A DNA stretch of 64,000 bases from Parietaria judaica (GCA_954871525.1 OX940865.1:9314606-9378605); one strand, 5' to 3'. Numbered from the stretch's first letter, positions 45,237 to 58,649 are shown. The notes: generated by a model from the sequence alone, not told the origin. Numbers and translations: made by a program.

Positions 45237-45440
45237 CTACTTGGACTGGAATATGGAACACGAGATCACCATGCTTTGTATAATAATATTTGGGATCGTT
45301 CTAATGAAAAACGTGACGAATTATAATAATAATTAATAACATGGTTGAGCTGGCTAGGCACGACTAATCACTCATGTGTCATATATTTTACATTAAACAT
45401 GCACATAAAGATAAAGCTACTCATCAACCACTCCACAAAA
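43760..45440. other. Intergenic AT-rich spacer
   Basis: Strongly AT-rich with another (AT)n near 45207-45232. No coding region, repeat boundary or RNA gene could be supported. Confidence 0.5.
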
Positions 45441-45471
45441 CTATTTTACAATATATATATATATATATTAA

Positions 45472-45934
45472 TTAGTTGTTGGAAGCCGTATTAGTAGTCG
45501 CATTATAGACTTTGGCCTCAGAACTGTTGACGGTAGCAACTTTCCGAGCGCCCGAAGATGTCGTCGTCGTCGTTGTGCCGGTGCCATTTTTCCGCTTACC
45601 GTCACCTTTTGTAGCGGGCGATTTTTTGGCATCCTTCGATACAAACCGTTTTCTGAGAACAAAAATAAAACAAGTTCATTAATCTAACTGCTAACTGTAT
45701 ATAAATGTTGTGGCTGTTCATGAATTCTCTCTCATAATAACTAGTTTTCGAACGTATATGGGCTCATATAATGAATATGATATTACACATATGATATGAG
45801 TAGAATATTTATCTTTCATATGTAAAGAGAAATGATAACAGCTTGACTCACATGATTGTTAGGCTCTGATTCTCCGGCAGCCGAGCAACGGCGATCGTCT
45901 TCGGGATGAAGCTGCGGAGAAGCGGTAAAGCCAT
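45472..45934 (-). CDS. Small two-exon gene, 87 aa, possible mitochondrial targeting
   Basis: Exon 1 is 45934-45852 and exon 2 is 45652-45472; the split Ile codon joins across a GT-AG intron (GTGAGTC ... GTTCTCAG). The protein starts MALPLLRSFIPKTIAVARLP, with Arg and Lys, hydrophobics and no early acidic residue, typical of a mitochondrial presequence. The rest is a low-complexity basic and Thr/Ser/Asn-rich tail, including a run of six Thr. A TATATAAAT box (minus) sits about 92 bp upstream of the ATG at 46026-46034. I do not recognise the family. The good splice sites, TATA box and start favour a real gene, though the weak tail leaves doubt. Confidence 0.6.
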
Positions 45935-46025
45935 CAGTATATATGTATATAAGCTTGCTTATATAACTCTTTGTGAAGTCTGCTTCTGAAGATGAGCTGT
46001 GTAAAAATGAGAAGAAAGGGTATTG

Positions 46026-46034
46026 ATTTATATA
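46026..46034 (-). promoter_or_regulatory. TATA box of the 87-aa protein gene
   Basis: TATATAAAT on the minus strand, about 92 bp before the ATG at 45934, allowing a leader of roughly 60 nt. Confidence 0.55.
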
Positions 46035-46049
46035 GAAGATAAGATAGAG

Positions 46050-47250
46050 CAAGGGTTAGTGAAGCTGGTTTCAAGTATAATATTGGCAAATTGGAAACCT
46101 ACTACATATTTTATTTTTATTTTTATTTTTACTTTAAATTGTTTGGTCCCATTTTCTTGTTTTGTCTATTTGTGTTTTGTTGAGTGGAACTCGCCCACAA
46201 GAGATAAGCTCGGTATTCTTTTTTTCATGAGTAGTCAGTTCTCTCTCTAATAATGGAGATAAATAATATTCTATCCTTTTTACTCGTATTTTGCATGTTG
46301 GGGTTCTTTTTATGTAATTATTATTAGGGATAATTATGACAAAAGTACTCATAGTTTACGTAAAACTTATATTCTCAATTACTTTTTAGCGGTAAAAATT
46401 CTCAGTGATATTAAAATTTGTGGAAAAATAACTCATTTTTTTCATTACCTCTTTAAGTTTTACTTATCGACGTATGATTTATTCATGTTTTTGCCTAATT
46501 TTCAGCTGCGTTTTTGTTCTTAAGAACTTCAAAATAACAAACACTAAAGTCACACATTTATAGTAGCTAAGCACATGTTTTATAATGCATAAACTAAGAT
46601 ATTGTAGGTTAGTCACGTCGGCACATGATCAAAAAAGAAAAGAGAAGACATTGTTGAAAGGCACGAAAATGTAGATAAATCATACATCGTCATGTGAAAC
46701 TTCAAAAGCTTAATTATTTTTGTCATGATTTATATATTATTAAAATAATTTCCTTAAAAATAAATGAAGACGTCATTTTTTATTACAAGTAGGTATTTGC
46801 CCCAAATATCCTTATGAATAAAAAATTGATTAGGTATTTGGAACGTGAATGCAATGCCATTGACACACCTCATTATATATATAAATATATATATTATTTT
46901 GAATGATAATTATTTTCACAATCGTTTCCAGCAGGGTTCCCATTCAAGTTTATTTATTTACTCTTTTTTTAGGGAAATATATTTCCAGTTTCAAGTTAAA
47001 TTGAGAGCATGCATAAATATAACTATCTCTTACTTTGATATAATTTTAAAGTATGAAACGTTAGAAGAACGCGGTCGTGTGAACAAAATACCACGTTGCG
47101 TTATAAGAGTTTGACTACGAATATGAAGTGAAGAATTTGATAATATTATTGACTCTGTGATAGGACACCTTCCTCACATTTGACTTATATATTATACTAT
47201 AGTGATACACGAGTTTGAATTTGACGTACTGAGAAAGTCCGCCAAATGTA
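46050..47250. other. Intergenic; one MITE-like end
   Basis: AT-rich. At about 46327 GGGATAATTATGACAAAAGT resembles the outer end of the GGGTTAAT MITE family, but no partner end was found. No gene. Confidence 0.45.
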
Positions 47251-47260
47251 AACCCTATTA

Positions 47261-47841
47261 GGGTTAATATTTGAAAGTATTGGTACTTTTGCCGGGATTA
47301 ATCCCGGAAAAAGTACCAATACTTTCAAATAACGGACCAATAAGTTTTAATTCTTTTTTTTTGTCCGGACAAAGTTTCAATTCTTTATCTTTGTGTCCCT
47401 ATAGGTACCTCCGTAAAAAAAATTGTCCTCCAACGTTACTCACGCCACGTAAAAGTTTTGGTTTTGTATTCCAATGCTTTTTTTACCCGAATAAAGTTCC
47501 AATTCTCTTGTTTTATTGTCTCTTCATATCACTTTCGTGAAAATTCCTAACCATGGATTATGCCGTTTTCAGCGTTGAATTAAAAAGTAATTTTTCTCTC
47601 TTTTAAGTACATATTCACGATTATCTTTGATCGTCTAACTTTCCGATGGCTAGTTTACTCCGAAAATGTGGATAAAATTTTGTAACGGTGGCATGATTAA
47701 CAATGGAGAACGATTTTTTTTTCCGGAGGTACCAATAGGGACACAAAACTAAAGAATTTGAACTTTTTCCGGACAATAAAAAGAATTGGTATTTATTGGT
47801 CCATTTTTTAAAAGTATTGGTACTTTTGCCGGGATTAACCC
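47261..47841. mobile_element. Mutator-type MITE, 581 bp, with a rearranged left end
   Basis: The arms match for about 170 bp (GGACCAATAARTNYYAATTC, TTGTCCGGAMAAAGTT, TTGTGTCCCTATWGGTACCTCC blocks). The right end is a clean ...GCCGGGATTAACCC. The left end carries an extra palindrome, TATTGGTACTTTTGCCGGGA followed by its inverse, so the terminal block is present twice head to head. The 9-bp flanks do not match, consistent with a rearranged left edge. Confidence 0.72.
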
Positions 47842-50600
47842 TATTATTTAATAATAAATCAGTAAATAAGTTTGGGGATTAATTTCGTTTATCTTGCTTT
47901 ATCTTTGGTTGGTGCAGATCTCCAATCATAATTTTTGCACGCATTTTATCTATAGTACGATTTGTAGATCATTAGTGTACGATTTGTTAAGAATATTCTA
48001 ATGGCGGCAATATGTGAATGAGGATAAGTTCAGTCAAAGGATAACTCATTGACTGCTCATAAAGAAGTTGACTTGAAGAATCTTACAGTTATGGCAAAAG
48101 ATAAGCTTATTTGTAAGATCGTTCATTGATCTGTTTATGGTTTCTGATATTTTTTTAGATTTCAAAGAGATATAAGTGAAATGTGTGGACATTGATTAGA
48201 AACAATTTATTGTTGTCTTCATTATTTTCATATATAACCTTGGCTAGAGGTTGAATATGGTCAACACTTTGTTGAGAGATTGAAGCTCTATGAATGGCTC
48301 TAGTTATATTTAAAGATCAGAGACTGTATTTGATTACTAAAGAAGACGCTTAATGATATTGGAAGGTATGCAATCGTTGTCGAGGATTGACGAATATATA
48401 TGTATGTTGTGAATCCGTGACTTGACGAATATATATGTATGTTGTGAATCCGTGACTGTTGCGGTGATTTTTTCACGCCAACAATCGTGTGACTTAATCG
48501 TGTGACTTGTTAAGTGAAATCTTAAGATTGAATTTCAAAAAGTAAATATCGAGTTATTTTTTGATATTACGATCCCAAATTATATATAGTACGATCTTGT
48601 CATAGCAAACTAGTGTTTCATAAGGTTTTCTTAATTTGGCACACTCATGTACGTGTTTTCGAGAGAAGTGTTGACCACTTAAAATCAATTATAAATTAAA
48701 AAAATGTTGGGTTTTAATATAAATCCAAAGGTTTAACCCTACTAATAAAAATTATCATTTACTTTAAAAGCCAATCTTGACCCAAGTTACAGGCGAAATT
48801 TAAGTATTTTTTTTTTTTGTAATATGAACCAATAGTTAGTCAACAATTAGCACGTAGGACACCCCATCAAATTAATTAATTAAATTAAATACAATAAAAG
48901 CATGACCTAAATAATAAATAATATAGAATCCTTATTAGTTATTAGCATTGTCTCATCAACTATTGTCGAATTCTTGGTGGTCTCTTATACTTAGATTATG
49001 CTCGATCCCGTCAGCTCAACCGAATCACTAATTTTTTTTTTTTTTTTTTGTATTATCTTTCATTGTTTTATTTTATTTTATTTTATGGACTAGTTACAAC
49101 TTACAATGAAATATTTTAATGCAAAAGACTTATATTTCATGATTTAATTCTATTATTTATATGGAAATATATTTTAAGACAGCCCTTATATAGAAAACTG
49201 GCTATTCGTGTCATCGTTTTTATACATAAAGTAGACTTGGAAGTGGAACTAGACTTCTGCAATTAATCATAAGCAAATTATTTTATAAGGATAAATGATA
49301 ATATCTAAGAAAAAAAACTAGATGGACTGAACGAGAATCATCTATGAAGAACTGAGAATGGGACTTGATTATATGAAATTCAAAGGTTAATAATAATATA
49401 ACCTTTTAAATTGAGAGTTCAATTAAAAATATGATTTATCCATTATGGATCATTGCGTAGAAAAATGTCCGAATCACGATTTAGGTCTATCGGCTTTTTG
49501 GGTCCGACCCGACTACATTAATTAGGTAACTGCCCCGTGTGAGCCCGTAGTTTATTTTATTTTATGAATCAATCAATTATTGTGAGTAATTAGTAATGAC
49601 TTAATGGCTTGGCCCATTTAATGGGTCAAAAGTCCATTAGGTCATTAATGAGTTGTGGGTTATAAGTACTCACACTAGCGGATAAATATCAATCCAACCC
49701 TAGTTTAACTAGAAAGATTTTGACTTCTCCTTAGCCCTAGCCTAGCCGAATTCGTCCTTCTCCCCTTGCCCTGATTGAGTCGTCATCTAATCAGCGAGGA
49801 AGGTCTAGCAGTCCGACAGGGTAATTTTTAGTCTAACAGATGTTGCCGCAATGACGTGTTGGACGAGATAGAGGGTCGACACTTGTGGAGCTTTGATCCG
49901 AAAATAGCAGCAATCAACCGCACACGCCCCTATGAGAAATCGACAAAAAAATTGCAAGTTGACCAAAATACCTAAAGTTCAGTTACGTAACGAAATTGAA
50001 TTATTTTGATTCTCGCAATTAATCTACATCATTAGTTTTGATGATCTCTCGAAAATTCCGCTTCGGGAGTGCGGAAAGTCATCGGAAAACCCCAAGTATA
50101 TCTGTCTTTTGTTCTTGAACGATCAACAATTTAATGAATTTCATTGAAATTTGGAACTTGATCATGGGTTAATGGTTTTTCAACATCAAATATCTCTATT
50201 GAGATATGTAATCATTTAGTATACCAACAAATCGATAACAAATTAATTAAGCATAGTACTGTAACATATACAAATCAAAATCCACAAAGAAATAATAATC
50301 TCACAAAGTGAATCATTACATTAGATAAAAACGGATAACATATTATGTTAATCATATATTATTGAGCCTGTGCTAAACTTTTTTACAATCTTTTATATCA
50401 ACATTTAGAAGAAGTATAATTCTAGTTTAATTTTTTATATAGATATAATTTTTGTTAATTATGTGTTATATTTTAATCTTGATACTTAATTTTGGTAGTT
50501 TTGACTTTGTACGGTGTATATTTTCATTTTGTCTCGGATTTTATCCCATATTTGTCTCAGTTTTAATTCACGACTCGAAAAAAAAAAAAAAAAAAATTTA
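47842..50600. other. Intergenic, no gene seen
   Basis: AT-rich. Contains a 35-bp tandem duplication (48387-48456), poly-T runs, and at 49440-50110 a richer stretch (AGCCCTAGCCTAGCC, CGCTTCGGGAGTGCGGAAAG) that may be a degraded LTR; I could not find its ends. Confidence 0.4.
48387..48456. repeat. Perfect 35-bp tandem duplication
   Basis: The unit TTGACGAATATATATGTATG plus the following 15 bases occurs twice without a mismatch (48387-48421 and 48422-48456). Confidence 0.9.
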
Positions 50601-51090
50601 ATATCGAGATAAAAATGGTTGTCGCAGATTTTTCGAGACAGGGACTACAAAATATTAAATTCCGATTCCGGGTTCTGGTGTCACACCGGACGGAAACACA
50701 TCACAGCGAGCATGCAATTGGCCGTGAACCATGTCGCTGAATTTGGCGGCACGGCAGCCCGCAACGCAAGGGAGACTCCCTCGGTACCCGTGGTGCGGGA
50801 CGCTGAGCCTTTTTTTAGCAGGCACGCAAAGTGGAGCCAAGATTCCCGGTGGCGGTTGCGGCTAACCTTCGCCTAACGGTCACGGTCACCGCCTACCGTC
50901 CCCGGCAACCCATCTTCGTCTCTTGGCCACCGTGAGTCAGCAGTGGGCCCCACTCTGACTCATCCATTAATCGACCAAGTCTTGCTTTCCTTGTTCGATG
51001 ATGAAACTTCATCTCTACAAACCAAATACCTCCTCTAACTTCACCCATCGTCCCAGTTTTCCGTCCCTCCTTTCTCTCTCTTTCAATGCC

Positions 51091-51099
51091 AAACCCTAA
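51091..51099 (+). promoter_or_regulatory. Telo-box in the GGH leader/promoter
   Basis: AAACCCTAA, followed by further CCCTAAC repeats, lies about 190 bp before the preferred GGH start. Telo-boxes are common near transcription starts of plant housekeeping genes. Confidence 0.5.
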
Positions 51100-51287
51100 C
51101 CCTCGCCGGAACCCTAACCGATCTCCGTCGCCGTCAGCCTCCCCCGATGCCCTCCCACCGCCTCTCTAACTCCCCCTCCGCCGTCGACCCCTCCTCCTCC
51201 GACGCCGTCACCGACGCCGTCGCTCTCCCCGCCCCGCCGTCCTCGTCTCCATCGCTTCAGACGGCGGATTTTCCCTTCCAGTCGGAC

Positions 51288-54200
51288 ATGTGGAGCTACC
51301 TCTGGATTCCCTTCCTGCTCTCGCTCTCCAAGGAGCTCGCTCCGGCCAAGGCGCAAGCGATCCTCCTCCCGAGCCAGCTCGAATCGCCGCCGACCTGCAA
51401 CGCGCCCGACGCGAAGCTGAATTACCGGCCGGTGATCGGGATCCTCAGCCACCCCGGCGACGGAGCCTCGGGGCGCCTCAGCAACGCCTCGACCGCGTCG
51501 TATATCGCCGCCTCGTACGTGAAGTTCGTGGAGTCCGCCGGAGCTCGGGTCATTCCGATCATCTACAACGAGCCTCTGGATATTATTTTTCAGGTATCTG
51601 TGTAACACGAAGCTATACATTCCCGTTGACTTTCTAGATTTGGCTTGTTTTGCTGAAACACAGAATTAAATTGCAGAAACTTGATTTAGTCAATGGAGTT
51701 CTCTTCACTGGTGGTTGGGCTAAAACTGGCCTTTACTTTGAAGTTGCTGAGAGAATATTCAAGGTAATTGGTTTTGAAAGTTCCGGCTCTTGATTTTTTC
51801 CGGAACGGAAAATGGAGACTCAGAATCCGAATTTATGCCCGTATTTTTACATAGTTATATGTAAGTTTGTATCTTTCTGAGTAAACATTCTGGTTTGCTC
51901 TCGATTCTTATTATAAGGGCCGACTTTTCGTTAAACTACCGAACGAAATTTAGCTATTCAACTGAAAATCATCGTTGTGATCTTATGAAGAAACTCAAAC
52001 CTTGCCGTGGAATCTGAAATTATCTTATGAACTCTGTTTTTTTCTTGTGTAGAAAATATTGGAAAAGAATGATGCAGGGGACCATTTCCCTTTATACGCG
52101 ATCTGCTTAGGTTTCGAGATTCTGACGATGATGATCAGCAAGGTCAGTTTGTCGGTTTTCGCCCTTTCAACAAAGTTGTTCTGTTTATTCATTTGCTATT
52201 TCTTTTCCATATCGTATCGATGGAGTACTATCTGTCATGCCTCATTCAGTTTTACTTAGCTCATTACATGATCTCTATTAGTGGTCATTGATGTATGGTT
52301 AAGATGTTAGAAACTAGAAAGGAGCAAGAGAGCCATAATTGGATAGATTATTTTGTCTGTTATTTTAAGCTAATACATGATAAAACCCAAAAATTGATCT
52401 CGAAAAATAGGAACTTTGTCTAATCGTCACCGAGCTCGATCTCTCCTATTTGAGAGATGAAAACCTAATATGTCAGACTGGGCTTTTTCTTAAATACTGC
52501 TTATTACACCACATATTATGTTCGCAGTTTTTTTATTTTTTTTATATTTTTTTTATTTTATGAACTACATAATAGCACGGAGATGTTTTAAATGTGTTTT
52601 TTTTTCATCCTATTAGAAATGGCATTATCTTGTTTTTCTTGGTTGTGTCATGATGATTATTAAGTTACTTTAACTATTATTTGTGCACGGGTGTTTCTTA
52701 GATTCTAAGAAGAAAAAAATCTCCTTAGAAATTACTATAGTAAATCTTAATTTTCTTCAGTTTAACAACAAATGTTTTCTGGATAACAGAATCAAAATAT
52801 TCTTGAACAATTCAGTGCATCGGATATGGCATCTACCCTGCAGTTCACCCCAAATGTTAATATCGATGAAACCGTGTTTCAGAGGTAATACATGCGAGAT
52901 ATTTACGGATTTTTATACATAGTTTCTTCTCTTACAAGTTTCCTTCGAAACTATTATCCTTTGCAGTTTCCCCCCGGATTTACTTCGGAAGTTGAGTACA
53001 GATTGTCTTGTCATGCAAAACCATAAAGTATGTATAATCTCCTGAAAATTTATGTTTTGACAAATTTTTTATCATAAGTTTATTGTTTATTCTACTCTTT
53101 GTGCTTAGCAGCAATTTTTACAAAACACGTCACTAATTGGGGCACCTATTTATAGAAATAGAAATTTAAACCATATTTATTTTGCAATACGCCTAATACC
53201 CATGTATAATAATAAGACAATAGATACAAAAGATTATTAAAACTCTTTCGTATTTAGCGCTTTTTCCTTTTAACAAGTCTAACAGAGTGCTCAATGCTAC
53301 AGTATGGAATATCACCGGAAACATTTACGGGGAACAATGATCTTTACAACTTTTTTGAGATATTGACAACATGTAATGACGAAGATAACAAGGTACTGAA
53401 GCAGCTCTTACCTTGCTGAGTTCTCGGGTAGCTCATAACTTTCATCAGAGGATTTCAAAATCAGTTCAGATTATCTTCACTTTTTTTTTTCCACGCATCT
53501 TTTAAACTTTTTTCGACAATGATTCCAGGTATATGTGTCCACGGTTCATGCACGCAGTTATCCCATCACGGCATTTCAATGGCATCCCGAGGTATTACCA
53601 CATTACTGCCTGGCATGGTTTAGTGTAATGTAGAGTTAATTTCAGGACTGTTGGATAGATAATCGTCAATAACCTTTTCGTATTCCTATTTTAATTAAAG
53701 GATTGAATAATAATCAAGTTGTCATCTACCAATTTGACAGTTTAATATTATCTATTTAAGTATAAAATTTTTATGTGATAGATGAAACCTGGATAATTTA
53801 TAATTCGAATTTATTCAGTAACGGTACTGGGAATCCCCTCAACTTGAACTGGCATTTTCTTAATATAATTGAAAGAAAAAATGAAATGAAGAAAAACTTA
53901 GGATTTGCAATCTCTAGACTCTCTTAACGACCTCTTTGATGTGCAGAAAAATGCTTTCGAGTGGGGCTTAACTAGGATTCCGCACTCCGAAGATGCCATT
54001 CACGTCACCCAGCATGTGGCAAACTATTTGGTCAGGTTAGGGTCTAAACACGACCGATGATAACGGGATGATTTGCGTTTAGCAATTTTTTTTCTTTCTC
54101 ATTAATGGTCTTCCGATGATAATAAGTCATGAAATGCATGATTCTAAGATCTCATGTCAAAATATTACAATCATCTATATGTTTGTGTTGCAGAGAGGCA

Positions 54201-54422
54201 AGAAAGTCTATGAACAGACCCGGTCTTCGGAAAGTACTGGACAATCTAATCTATAACTACAGTCCGACATATTGCGGGAAAGCCGGGTACGTCTCGAAAC
54301 ACTCGTAAACTAGGTGTGTGTTTTTTTATTTAAAATCATCGGCTTGGCTGAATGAGAATGCGGATTTGGATTGCAGGAAGGGCTACGATGAAGTCTACAT
54401 TTTTACGCGCTCTTCGTTGTGA
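51288..54422 (+). CDS. GGH: Gamma-glutamyl hydrolase (folate polyglutamate hydrolase), 339 aa, ten exons
   Basis: Exons 51288-51593, 51677-51763, 52053-52142, 52790-52884, 52967-53027, 53303-53392, 53529-53591, 53947-54035, 54194-54286 and 54377-54422 join in frame at GT-AG sites. This is a class I glutamine-amidotransferase-like C26 peptidase: [14 protein letters not shown] near the start, the nucleophile Cys149 in AICLGFE, and the FQWHPE motif with His262. It trims gamma-linked glutamates from folates, in the vacuole or secreted. [22 protein letters not shown] is a signal peptide, and 339 aa fits plant GGHs, so I chose 51288. An in-frame ATG at 51147 would add 47 Ser/Pro-rich residues and hide the signal peptide. 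All catalytic residues are present and the gene looks functional. Confidence 0.95.
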
Positions 54423-55215
54423 ATCTCCAAAAAAATAAAGGAAATGGAAATTGGTTCTTAGATCAATGAACATTATGTAATATATAACATGAACTAACTG
54501 TGCATTGTGTATAAATGGACTCATAATATGGACCATGTTTGGGATTTAGTCACTGTCAAAAATAAACTATTAAGGACACTGTCACAGTGTGTTGTGTACC
54601 ACTTTTACTCAAAAGTTTTTGAAACCTGCTAAAAACTAAGGTAATCCAACGAAAAGCCGAGGTACCGTTTTACACAAACCCGAAGAACCCAAGGTCCGCA
54701 CTAGACTTGTTCCAACTTCCAAGACTTAAAAGTGATAAACCCAAGATTATAATTTGAAAAGATTTTACTTATTTATAGTTTTATACTAAGAATAATACAA
54801 TAGTAAAATTAATATTTTTTAATTTATAATAAAATGTCTTCTTTTATGGAAGTACTTGCTTATACCGATCAATATGAATATATAGTATATTTGTATTGTA
54901 CAATCTCTCTATTCATTAATGGTCAAAGTCAAACCATGTTATCCCATTCTCTCTCTAATAATCACACTATTTTCTCCTTCAAATCCGCCATTTATGACTC
55001 CAAGAGTTCACTCTTCACTCTCAAGTCAACCCAGTCCAAAAGCCTGAACATCCCCAGCAAAATCTTTTCCTCGCCTTGGAACAACAGAAATGACTGAACG
55101 AAAATGTTTTAAGTATCTATGATAGTTCATATTTTATTCATTTGATATTATTGCTGCAAAGAAAGTTAAATGTGCCGTAAATTTTTAACACTTCGTGGCA
55201 TTGTAATTAAGTATT
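54423..55215. other. GGH 3' UTR and spacer
   Basis: Downstream DNA of GGH. A short plus-strand frame at 54834-55097 has no domain and lies in AT-rich repeat-like sequence; I do not call it. Confidence 0.45.
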
Positions 55216-55224
55216 TATTTAATA

Positions 55225-55661
55225 GTGTATATCGCAACATGTCCCCAATCTTAGGTCAATTGGGGCGGCATGACCCCAAATTTATTTAATAGCGATATAA
55301 ATACTAAAAGATGGGTTTTTCGTCCTTGTTAAATTGACTATTGTTAATTAAACGTCTCACATGGCAGTCAACATCCACGTTGCATAACCACATCACCTTA
55401 TTTCCACGTAATATTTTGATATATTTTTAGACTAAAATTAAAACATCCACATGGCATTAAAAATATATTAAAATGCCACGTGGAAATCACGTGATGTGGC
55501 AATGCCACGTGAATGTCTTACTGTCATGTGAGACGTTGACTAATAGCAATCAGTTTAACAGTGAAGGAACTCATATTTTAGTATTTTTAACCCTATAAAA
55601 TGTAATTGGGTCATGCCGCTCCAAGTTATCTTAGATTGGGGACTTATGTCGCGATTAATCC
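55225..55661. mobile_element. Mutator-type MITE, 437 bp
   Basis: Long inverted arms (TCCCCAATCT..., GGSGCGGCATGACCC) enclose a short centre with CCACGTGG-type motifs. A perfect 9-bp duplication TATTTAATA lies at 55216-55224 and 55662-55670. No coding capacity. Confidence 0.87.
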
Positions 55662-55670
55662 TATTTAATA

Positions 55671-56860
55671 ATATGAATTATTTAAGTACATAATATCAAA
55701 GTAAAATCATTATAATATACATAAATAATATTAACAATTTAATTATATAAGTAAATATTATAATAATATATTGATATAAAATAATATAATACTATTATAG
55801 AGATTTAATATATTATTATAGTTATATTTATACCATTAGATTGAAGATCATATAACATAAGACAATTTAAAATAATAATCAAACGTGATCAGAAAATCAA
55901 TATGATAATGTTTGAAAGCAACACTAAAAATGGGTCTCTAAAATCAACACTACCAAGTTTCAAAATAGTGCTCCTATATCTTTTGAAATTAATAAAAACT
56001 CAAGTTAAATAATCGCGAGTTACGTTTTATTTCTCATACATATGTAAATATCAATAAGTCATCTCTCATAATAATTTTTACAAGTTATTATAGTTTACTA
56101 CTTATCAATGAAAAAGTAGACCAATCGACGAAAAACCAATAAATCCTTTGCAAATTTTTTTTCTTCATAAAGTACAGTTGGTTTATCGATAATTTAAAAA
56201 TTAAAAAACCAAGGATTTCTAATCATAGATAATATTAAAAAATATCAAATTATAGATGATTTATAGAATAATTATATACATAAATACAAATATGACTTAA
56301 TGGTTTGATTTTTTTGCGGGCCCTACTTGTTTAATTTGTGAGAGATCATACACTAAGCGATGAAAAAATAGTTGACACACAAGAGTTTGTTGGAATCATA
56401 TTATAGCTTTTGAACTTTTATATTATAGTTAGTTACCATAGTGACTAACCTTTAAAACTATTTATACTCAGAAAGTCCCGTTCCATTTTCGATGTCACTG
56501 GATCAATATCAATGGACGATAAAAATTCTTAAATTATTAAAATTTAGAATGAATAAAATAATTTACTAAATTAATACCTTCGTGCGAATGATATTAAATA
56601 ACGAGCACAATAAAAACTGAAAAATGAATGAAAATCTCAATGCATAAAGCAAAACCTTTTGTAAAACTTCTAGCTATAAACTTCTGAGCTAGATGGGTGT
56701 TGTGCAGAGCTTTGCTAAAATGGAGAACAAAAGCTCGCACAATATTGGGTATTCTCCAAGAAAATATCACACGGCAGCGTGGACTTCTCTGATAAGATCT
56801 CAACGCACTAAATAATTGATGGTTCTACTTCTTGGCAGCTGTCTACCACGAGAAATAGAG
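55671..56860. other. Intergenic, no gene seen
   Basis: Very AT-rich up to about 56300, then ordinary spacer. Nothing recognisable. Confidence 0.45.
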
Positions 56861-56871
56861 AATATGGTGTA

Positions 56872-57091
56872 CAAGCAAATAAGTTTGGTCTAGTGGTAGC
56901 ACCACTACACCTCTATTTAAGAGGTCACGAGTTCGAAACTCCATGAGACTCAAAAAAATGCCCCTTTATATATATGTAAACTTGGTCAATAATGTCACTT
57001 GTTCCTACACAAAATATATCTAGTAATGCGATAGTGTATTGTAACATTGACTGATAGCGCCACTCCATTCAGAAAAAAAAGAAAGAAAGAT
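56872..57091 (+). mobile_element. tRNA-derived SINE, copy 2 (220 bp)
   Basis: Head TTTGGTCTAGTGGTAGC (A box) and GAGTTCGAAACTC (B box), tRNA-unrelated body, and a GAAA-rich tail at about 57072-57091. A perfect 11-bp duplication AATATGGTGTA lies at 56861-56871 and 57092-57102. The body matches the minus-strand copy at 11220-11431. Confidence 0.87.
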
Positions 57092-57397
57092 AATATGGTG
57101 TAGACGATTTTTGGAGTGAAGGGTGAAGTGACTAGAGCCTATTTAATATATAGTCTAATTTTAACTACTTTATAGACAAATCATTTTATATGAATGCTCT
57201 GTCGATCTCATACTAAATTAAGGGTTTTGCGAATTTTTTGATACAAGAAATCTCATAGAACAGTTCAGATTCAATCTTGACTGATCCAGTGACTCAAATT
57301 AATATGAAGGATATTATGAACCAATTTATTTGACATCTAATTAATTAAATAACATATATATATTAGACATTAAGTATATCAATAATTAATTTTTTAA

Positions 57398-58616
57398 GGG
57401 TAATTAGCGGCATAAGTGGCCAAGGTTTTCGAATTTCCTTAGGCATGATGCCAATGCCTAAAAACGACGGCAAAAGTCTCCAATGTGCACTAATCACTCT
57501 AATCACAAAATTTCATCCAACTAATTGGATGGATGTTAGTCAACTGATGGTGTGGCAATGTTGACCGCCACGCAGACAACCACATGGCATGCCACGTCAT
57601 TTTTAATTTTTAATTTGTTTCCACATCATTTTTTTTTCAATTCTTTAACCTGGCCCACTTTTCTTCACGCTTTCTCTCATGTTGCCACATGTCCATTCTC
57701 TATTTCCCACACTATGACATGTGTCATCCAAATAACTAGCATTTTATTTTTTTTGCATTTCTAAGGTTGAAATCCAAAGCCCAAAGAAACAAAATACTAA
57801 ATCACCGAAGTTATTTGATGACAAATTGTAATGAATATAACAATTTAAATAGCAAACATATTAAGAGATTATCAAGATAAGTATAATCAACTAAACCAAT
57901 AGGAAATAATCTTGTATAATTAGCATAACAAGTAATCCACATTATCTAAAATTTGGTTTTATATAGTTGGACTTTATCAAGACAAGTATAAAATTTCTGA
58001 ACAATCAAAAGGGTTTACGTTAGTCAAGTCACATTATTCATTTTTTAAAATTTCTATAGATTTATGATCATCATGTTTATTTTTTTTTGACAAGATCATG
58101 TTAATAACTAATCATAATAAGCTAGTTACAGTAGCTATGCTAAACTCATTTTATTTATTTAATCAGTCGTGATATTGTTAATAAATAGATAAATTTTTTC
58201 ATATTTATTTTACTTTATTAAATTATCATAAGATGTAAGTATTTAAAACTCTTAAGTAGGATAATTTTACAATTTTAGTAGTATTTTCAGCAACTACCCG
58301 AAAATAAACTTATAAGTATGATAATATTTACAACTTTAGTAGTATTTTCAACAACTACCCGAAAATAAACTTAATATTTACAAGTTTAGTAGTATTTTCA
58401 ACCACTGCCCGAAAAATGACGGATAATAATCGAAAAGATATCTCACATATTAATGGATATGTTTGCTATTTAAATTGTTATATCCATTAAATTTTGACAC
58501 CAAATACATTTGATGTAGTAATTTAGTGCTTTGTTTATCTGGGTTTGGTCATGGTTCCAAAATACAAATACAAAATATTTTGATTACTTATTTGGATGAC
58601 ACGTGGGACTGCTTAG

Positions 58617-58649
<33 letters not shown>

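Noticed and set aside
50619..50876. 85-codon frame upstream of GGH
   Set aside because: No domain; probably promoter-side DNA.
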